Positions 60,415-64,000 of a DNA stretch of 64,000 bases are shown here, piece after piece. Positions within the stretch are counted from its first letter, which is position 1. Each line of letters starts with the position of its first letter. This DNA comes from Flavivirga rizhaonensis (GTDB lineage Bacteria > Bacteroidota > Bacteroidia > Flavobacteriales > Flavobacteriaceae), in assembly GCF_004791695.1 (NCBI RefSeq), contig NZ_SRSO01000002.1, positions 124,001-188,000 on the forward strand, given 5' to 3'. Made by a program: the position numbers and the translations under genes. The notes below the pieces were generated by a model, which made no database searches, had not been told where the DNA came from, and worked only from the letters and a program-made list of their open reading frames with translations.

Positions 60415-60954
60415 ATGACAGAGCAACAATTAGAAAAACTTAAATACCCGATAGGGAAGTTTAAATGTCCAACACATATTACTAAACAAGATATTGAAAG
60501 TTGGATTTCCATATTAGAACACTTTCCAAATCGCTTAGAAAATCTTGTTAAAGACTTAACAGACGATCAACTAGATACGATATACAGACCTGGTGGTTGG
60601 ACTGTAAGACAGGTGGTGCACCATGTATCTGATAGTCATCATCATGCTTATACCAGATTTAAATGGGCATTAACAGAAGATAAACCGCTTATAAAAGCTT
60701 ATTTTGAAGACCGTTGGGCAGAACTAATAGATTCTAAAACAGCCCCAATAGAGATGTCAATAAATCATATTAAAGCAATACATTTTAAACTTGTTTATCT
60801 TTTAAAAACGTTATCTCTTGATGATTTAAATACTAGTTTTATTCATCCAGAAACAAACTCAGAAATACTTTTAAGTTATAATATAGGTAATTATGCGTGG
60901 CACAGCAATCATCATTATGCGCATATAGCGAATTTATTGATGAAAAAAAGTTGA
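60415..60954 (+). CDS. YfiT/BstA-type DinB superfamily protein
   Basis: A 179-residue four-helix-bundle protein. The metal-binding His residues typical of the YfiT/BstA group are present: VRQVVHHVSDSHHHAYTRF near residue 65 and WHSNHHYAHI near 164. PIGKFKCPTHITKQDIESW is the conserved N terminus. B. subtilis YfiT was called a metal-dependent hydrolase; relatives called BstA transfer bacillithiol to electrophiles. Most Bacteroidota members await testing, so a thiol-transfer or detoxification role is likely but unproven. It has its own promoter-like element. Confidence 0.88.
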   Translation: MTEQQLEKLKYPIGKFKCPTHITKQDIESWISILEHFPNRLENLVKDLTDDQLDTIYRPGGWTVRQVVHHVSDSHHHAYTRFKWALTEDKPLIKAYFEDRWAELIDSKTAPIEMSINHIKAIHFKLVYLLKTLSLDDLNTSFIHPETNSEILLSYNIGNYAWHSNHHYAHIANLLMKKS

Positions 60955-60971
60955 ATTTAAAATAGGTAATT

Positions 60972-62198
60972 ATGAAGTTAATAATATTCGTTCTTTTTAT
61001 TAGTATAAATATAACCTGGTCTCAGACTTCTTATAAGGAGTATTATGATGATGGTTCAATAAAGTTAGAAAGTAGTAAAAAAGATGGCAAATTATATGGG
61101 GCTACCAAATACTATTTTCCTTCGGGAAAACTTCAACGGATTGTTTATTATTATGGAGGGAAGGTAAATGGCATTGGGAAGGAATATTATGAGAGTGGAC
61201 AATTATCGACATTAGTTAATATTAAAGACGATTTATACCATGGAGAAGCTAAGACGTATTCAAAAGAAGGAAAAATATTGACTATTGGTACATATAATAA
61301 TAATAATAATATACAAATAGGAGAACATAAAGCTTACTACCCCAACGGTGTTTTAAAAACTATTGGATCTTATAATGAAAATGGCAAACCAAATAAATTA
61401 TTTAAAGATTATTATGAAAACTCGAAACTTAAATTAAAGACTAATTATATGGATGGAATAGTCATTGGAGAAAGAAAGGAATATTTTGAAAATGGACAAC
61501 TAAAAAATATTAGTACTTATAAAAATGGGAAAGTTAATGGTGATTATTATTCATATTTTGAAGACGGCAAGTTAAATACAAAAACACATTTTACAGATGG
61601 TGCATTGAATGGTAAATTCATATCTTATAATGCGGAAGGTAATATTAATAATGAAAAAGAATTTATTCTAGGCAAAAAGACAGGATTGCACATAGAGTAT
61701 TATAAAAATGGAGAAATAGGAACGAAATCTTTTTATAAAGACGATAAGCTGGAAGGTGATTATTTTTATTATTATAGTACAGGAGAAATATGGGTGAAAG
61801 CAGAAATGAGTTATGGATATATTGTTACTAAAAGGGTCTATTTTAAAAATGGTAGTGTAAAATCTGAAGAAATAAAAAATAAAGAATCTGGTGATTATGA
61901 TTATAAGAAATATCATGAAAATGGTGAATTACATTCAATAGGAGTTAAGGCAAGCTGGCCTCAGGATGCCAAAACGGGCGAATGGGTATATTACCATACC
62001 AATGGGAAATTATATAAAACAGAATTGTATAGCGACTATGGAGGGCTTATGGATATTATTAACTGCTTTGATGGTGTAGGTAGCCCATTAAATAAAGGCT
62101 CAATAGTTAATGGAAATGGTAGTTTAAATCATTATGATCTAGAAGGAAATCTTTTAAAAACGGAAAACTATAAAGACGGAGTATTGAAAAATGATTAG
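60972..62198 (+). CDS. YwqK/MORN-repeat-variant protein
   Basis: A 408-residue protein with a signal peptide (MKLIIFVLFISINITWSQ) and about twelve copies of a repeat of about 20-22 residues with the core YYxxGxLKxxxxYKxGKxxGxxK (for example YFENGQLKNISTYKNGKVNG). This is the MORN-2/YwqK repeat, which forms long beta-hairpin stacks. Databases often label such proteins toxin-antitoxin YwqK antitoxin, but no toxin gene is next to it. The export signal also argues against a cytoplasmic antitoxin. Likely an envelope or secreted beta-repeat protein. It overlaps the GNAT gene by 8 bases. Confidence 0.85.
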   Translation: MKLIIFVLFISINITWSQTSYKEYYDDGSIKLESSKKDGKLYGATKYYFPSGKLQRIVYYYGGKVNGIGKEYYESGQLSTLVNIKDDLYHGEAKTYSKEGKILTIGTYNNNNNIQIGEHKAYYPNGVLKTIGSYNENGKPNKLFKDYYENSKLKLKTNYMDGIVIGERKEYFENGQLKNISTYKNGKVNGDYYSYFEDGKLNTKTHFTDGALNGKFISYNAEGNINNEKEFILGKKTGLHIEYYKNGEIGTKSFYKDDKLEGDYFYYYSTGEIWVKAEMSYGYIVTKRVYFKNGSVKSEEIKNKESGDYDYKKYHENGELHSIGVKASWPQDAKTGEWVYYHTNGKLYKTELYSDYGGLMDIINCFDGVGSPLNKGSIVNGNGSLNHYDLEGNLLKTENYKDGVLKND

Positions 62199-62673
62199 GC
62201 ATTTAAATTTAAATGACACAGAAGAACTTTTAGATATTTACAATTATTATGTATTAAACTCTATAGTTACTTTTGATGATGTAGCTTTGTCTTTAGAGAC
62301 CTTTAAAGATAAAATTACACGTATAAACAAGGATTATCCATTCATTGTTTTTGAAGAAAATAATGAAATTCTAGGTTATGCATATGGAAGCAAATGGCGT
62401 CCAAAACCTGCATATAAACATACAGTAGAATCTACAGTATATGTAAAGCACAGTGTGTTAGGAAAACAAATAGGAACTAAACTATATACAGCGCTATTAT
62501 CCCAATTAAAAGAACAAAACTATCATATTGTTTTGGGAGGTTTAACATTACCAAATGATGCAAGTGTCAAACTGCATGAGAAATTTGGGTTTAATCAAGT
62601 AGCACATTTTAAAGAGGTAGGATTAAAATTTGGAAAGTGGTTAGATGTCGGTTTTTGGCAACTACGCTTTTAA
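62191..62673 (+). CDS. GNAT family N-acetyltransferase (phosphinothricin-acetyltransferase-like)
   Basis: A 160-residue GNAT protein. RHLNLNDTEELLDIYNYYVL starts the fold as in Pat/YwnH proteins, FIVFEENNEILGYAYGSKWR near 50 is strand 4, and HSVLGKQIGTKLYTALLSQL near 90 contains the acetyl-CoA loop. LGGLTLPNDASVKLHEKFGF near 118 and VGFWQLRF at the end are further matches. Family members acetylate amino groups of small molecules such as phosphinothricin, methionine sulfone or other substrates. It overlaps the MORN gene by 8 bases. Confidence 0.92.
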   Translation: MIRHLNLNDTEELLDIYNYYVLNSIVTFDDVALSLETFKDKITRINKDYPFIVFEENNEILGYAYGSKWRPKPAYKHTVESTVYVKHSVLGKQIGTKLYTALLSQLKEQNYHIVLGGLTLPNDASVKLHEKFGFNQVAHFKEVGLKFGKWLDVGFWQLRF

Positions 62674-62726
62674 TCAAAAAGAATTCTTCGAGGATCTGCC
62701 GAGCATAGTTAGGTTCAAGAAATTCT

Positions 62727-63287
62727 TTATTTATTTTTCCACTTAATATTACAGCCAATACTTGGTTTTTGTAGGGTAACATTATCTTTATTTTCGATTA
62801 AGCAATCTATAGCATGCCTTAAATCTTTACCAGTAACAGGTATCCCATTTCCTGGGCGAGAATCATCCAACTGTCCTCTATACGTTAGTTTAAGGTCAGT
62901 ATCAAACACATAAAAATCGGGAGTACATGCTGCGTCATAAGCCTTTGCGATATCTTGTGTTTCATCATATAAATATGGAAACGGGTAGTTCTCATTTTTA
63001 GCATGAATAGTCATGTTTTCAGGACTGTCTTGTGGGTAATTAATAACATCGTTACTGGAAATAGCAATAAAGCTAATCCCCTTTTTAGAGTATGAATTTG
63101 CAATGGAAACCATTTCTGGATTTACATGAATAACAAAAGGACAATGATTACATATAAACATAATTACAGTAGCCTGATTTCCTCTTAACTGATTAAGAGA
63201 TAAATTGTTTCCAGATACAGTGTCAAATAGATTGAAATCTGGAGCTTGAGTTCCTAAAGGAATCATATTAGATGGAGTTCTGGCCAT
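62727..63287 (-). CDS. Thioredoxin-like/AhpC-TSA family protein
   Basis: A 186-residue thioredoxin-fold protein. MIPLGTQAPDFNLFDTVSGN is the redoxin start and FICNHCPFVI near residue 44 is a CxxC site (Cys46, Cys49) in place of a canonical peroxidatic-Cys motif. FYVFDTDLKLTYRGQLDDSR near 134 is the conserved cis-Pro region. There is no signal peptide, so it is cytoplasmic. The family occurs in many bacteria next to unrelated genes, and its partner is unknown. A redox or reductase role is the safest call. Confidence 0.9.
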   Translation of the reverse strand: MARTPSNMIPLGTQAPDFNLFDTVSGNNLSLNQLRGNQATVIMFICNHCPFVIHVNPEMVSIANSYSKKGISFIAISSNDVINYPQDSPENMTIHAKNENYPFPYLYDETQDIAKAYDAACTPDFYVFDTDLKLTYRGQLDDSRPGNGIPVTGKDLRHAIDCLIENKDNVTLQKPSIGCNIKWKNK

Positions 63288-63408
63288 GAAATTTAAGTTT
63301 TCTCAAAGTTCGTTATTTTTTTCTATTTCATTCACCTAAAGAAAAATATTATTCCAAATTTGTTATCGGCCATTTTAAAGTTCATTTGGTAATTTGTATT
63401 TTTAAAAA

Positions 63409-63744
63409 ATGAATGACATTATAACTTTTGAAGATTTTACTAAAGTAGATTTACGCATAGGGACTATTATTGAAGTTAATGATTTTCCTGAAGCAAGAAA
63501 CCCCGCATATCAACTTACCATAGACTTTGGAGATTTAGGAATTAAAAAATCATCTGCACAAATTACAACACTTTATAAAAAAGAAGACTTGTTACAAAGA
63601 CAGATAGTGGCCGTTGTAAATTTCCCTAAAAAACAAATCGCTAAATTTATGAGTGAATGTTTAGTATTAGGGGCAGTAAATGGAAAAGATGTTATACTCC
63701 TAAATCCAGAAAGTCAAGTAAAAAATGGAACACAAGTAGCTTAA
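63409..63744 (+). CDS. CsaA-like tRNA-binding-domain protein
   Basis: A 111-residue OB-fold protein. ITFEDFTKVDLRIGTIIEV and QITTLYKKEDLLQRQIVAVV are the conserved strands of the CsaA/Trbp111 family, and GTQVA is the C terminus. CsaA of B. subtilis binds peptides and acts as an export chaperone; Trbp111 binds tRNA as a dimer. Length is complete. The role in this organism is not known. Both neighbouring intergenic stretches lack other genes. Confidence 0.93.
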   Translation: MNDIITFEDFTKVDLRIGTIIEVNDFPEARNPAYQLTIDFGDLGIKKSSAQITTLYKKEDLLQRQIVAVVNFPKKQIAKFMSECLVLGAVNGKDVILLNPESQVKNGTQVA

Positions 63745-63779
63745 TTAACTTGTTATGTCCTTCAGAAGGAAGAACGACT

Positions 63780-63821
63780 GAAGAATCTTTTAATGGTATG
63801 GCTAAGAGTATGAGATTCTTC
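63780..63821. repeat. Inverted repeat in the terminal intergenic region
   Basis: GAAGAATCT (63780-63788) and AGATTCTTC (63813-63821) are perfect inverted arms separated by 24 bases. It lies 36 bases past the CsaA-like stop. It may act as a weak terminator for that gene; similar scattered sequences (GAGATTCTTCG) occur between flavobacterial genes. The remaining bases to 64000 show nothing else. Confidence 0.4.
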
Positions 63822-64000
63822 GTTTAACTTTGATGTCAAGATGATATACATAACCTGAATATTGTGATTACAGATAACTTATAATTGGTATGTTAAATAA
63901 TTAACATCAGTTCGATTTAGTGTAAATTGATAATCAGTATTTTAAAATATTTCAAAGAAGAAACCTAGTCATTCCGAACGCTATCGAAAACAAAATATAT

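Noticed and set aside
60972..62198. Toxin-antitoxin system including the YwqK-type protein
   Set aside because: No toxin-sized partner gene is adjacent; the neighbours are a DinB-type and a GNAT protein. The protein has an export signal, unlike a cytoplasmic antitoxin.
1..64000. CRISPR array, phage defence island, tRNA or rRNA genes
   Set aside because: No regularly spaced direct repeats, no nuclease or helicase defence set (recQ is housekeeping), and no cloverleaf or rRNA sequence was recognised by eye.

Overview
The window is AT-rich chromosomal DNA from a member of the Bacteroidota, almost certainly the family Flavobacteriaceae. The evidence is the gene families: a PorV/PorQ-type outer-membrane protein, a cyclophilin-FKBP fusion of the Flavobacterium kind, an Lnb-family protein (former DUF4105), a DUF2795 protein between secA and an adenosyltransferase, and promoter-like TAnnTTTG boxes in place of TATAAT. 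Genus cannot be decided from the sequence. No rRNA, tRNA, CRISPR array, transposase, integrase or phage gene was seen.

Layout. (1) 1-7433, mostly minus strand: the 5' part of secA (cut by the window edge), a DUF2795 protein, a cobalamin adenosyltransferase, a secreted protein made of four TonB-C-like modules, a methyltransferase and an ABC-F ATPase. (2) 7546-47500, plus strand without interruption: a 36-gene, 40-kb surface-polysaccharide locus. It opens with the export genes (Wza-like lipoprotein, Wzc-like tyrosine kinase, Wzm/Wzt ABC exporter) and ends with a Wzy/WaaL-like membrane protein and a polyprenyl-phosphate sugar-1-phosphate transferase. Between them lie 19 glycosyltransferases, GDP-fucose synthesis (gmd, fcl), a nonulosonic-acid cassette (CMP-sugar synthetase fused to a HAD phosphatase, and a NeuB-type synthase without its SAF domain), O-acylation genes (acyltransferase-3, an MBOAT/SGNH pair, two hexapeptide acyltransferase domains, one fused to a glycosyltransferase), two methyltransferases and an NAD-dependent epimerase. 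(3) 47509-56349, mostly minus strand, envelope and housekeeping: Lnb-like protein, PorV-like protein, PssA and a DUF808 protein (both plus), an Arc-type ribbon-helix-helix protein with an SPFH protein, LptB, an AhpD-like protein, TatC and KdsD. (4) 56552-63744: recQ, the cyclophilin-FKBP isomerase, a small STAS-like protein, a YfiT/BstA-type DinB protein, a YwqK/MORN-repeat protein, a GNAT acetyltransferase, a thioredoxin-like protein (minus) and a CsaA-like protein.

How the locus probably works (inference): the WcaJ/WbaP-type enzyme loads the first sugar on undecaprenyl phosphate. The cytoplasmic glycosyltransferases extend it with fucose, a nonulosonic acid (possibly KDN) and other sugars, decorated by acyl and methyl groups. 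Wzm/Wzt moves the lipid-linked glycan across the inner membrane and Wzc/Wza take it to the surface. The Wzy/WaaL-like protein is then either a ligase or a polymerase. No Wzx flippase is present, which is the main unresolved point.

Most notable: the compact fused nonulosonic-acid cassette; the glycosyltransferase-acyltransferase fusion; ABC export together with a Wzy-like protein; two adjacent genes whose promoter boxes sit 4-5 bases from the start codon, implying leaderless mRNAs; a palindrome covering the probable promoter box of the kdsD-tatC operon; and a 160-bp MITE-like element.
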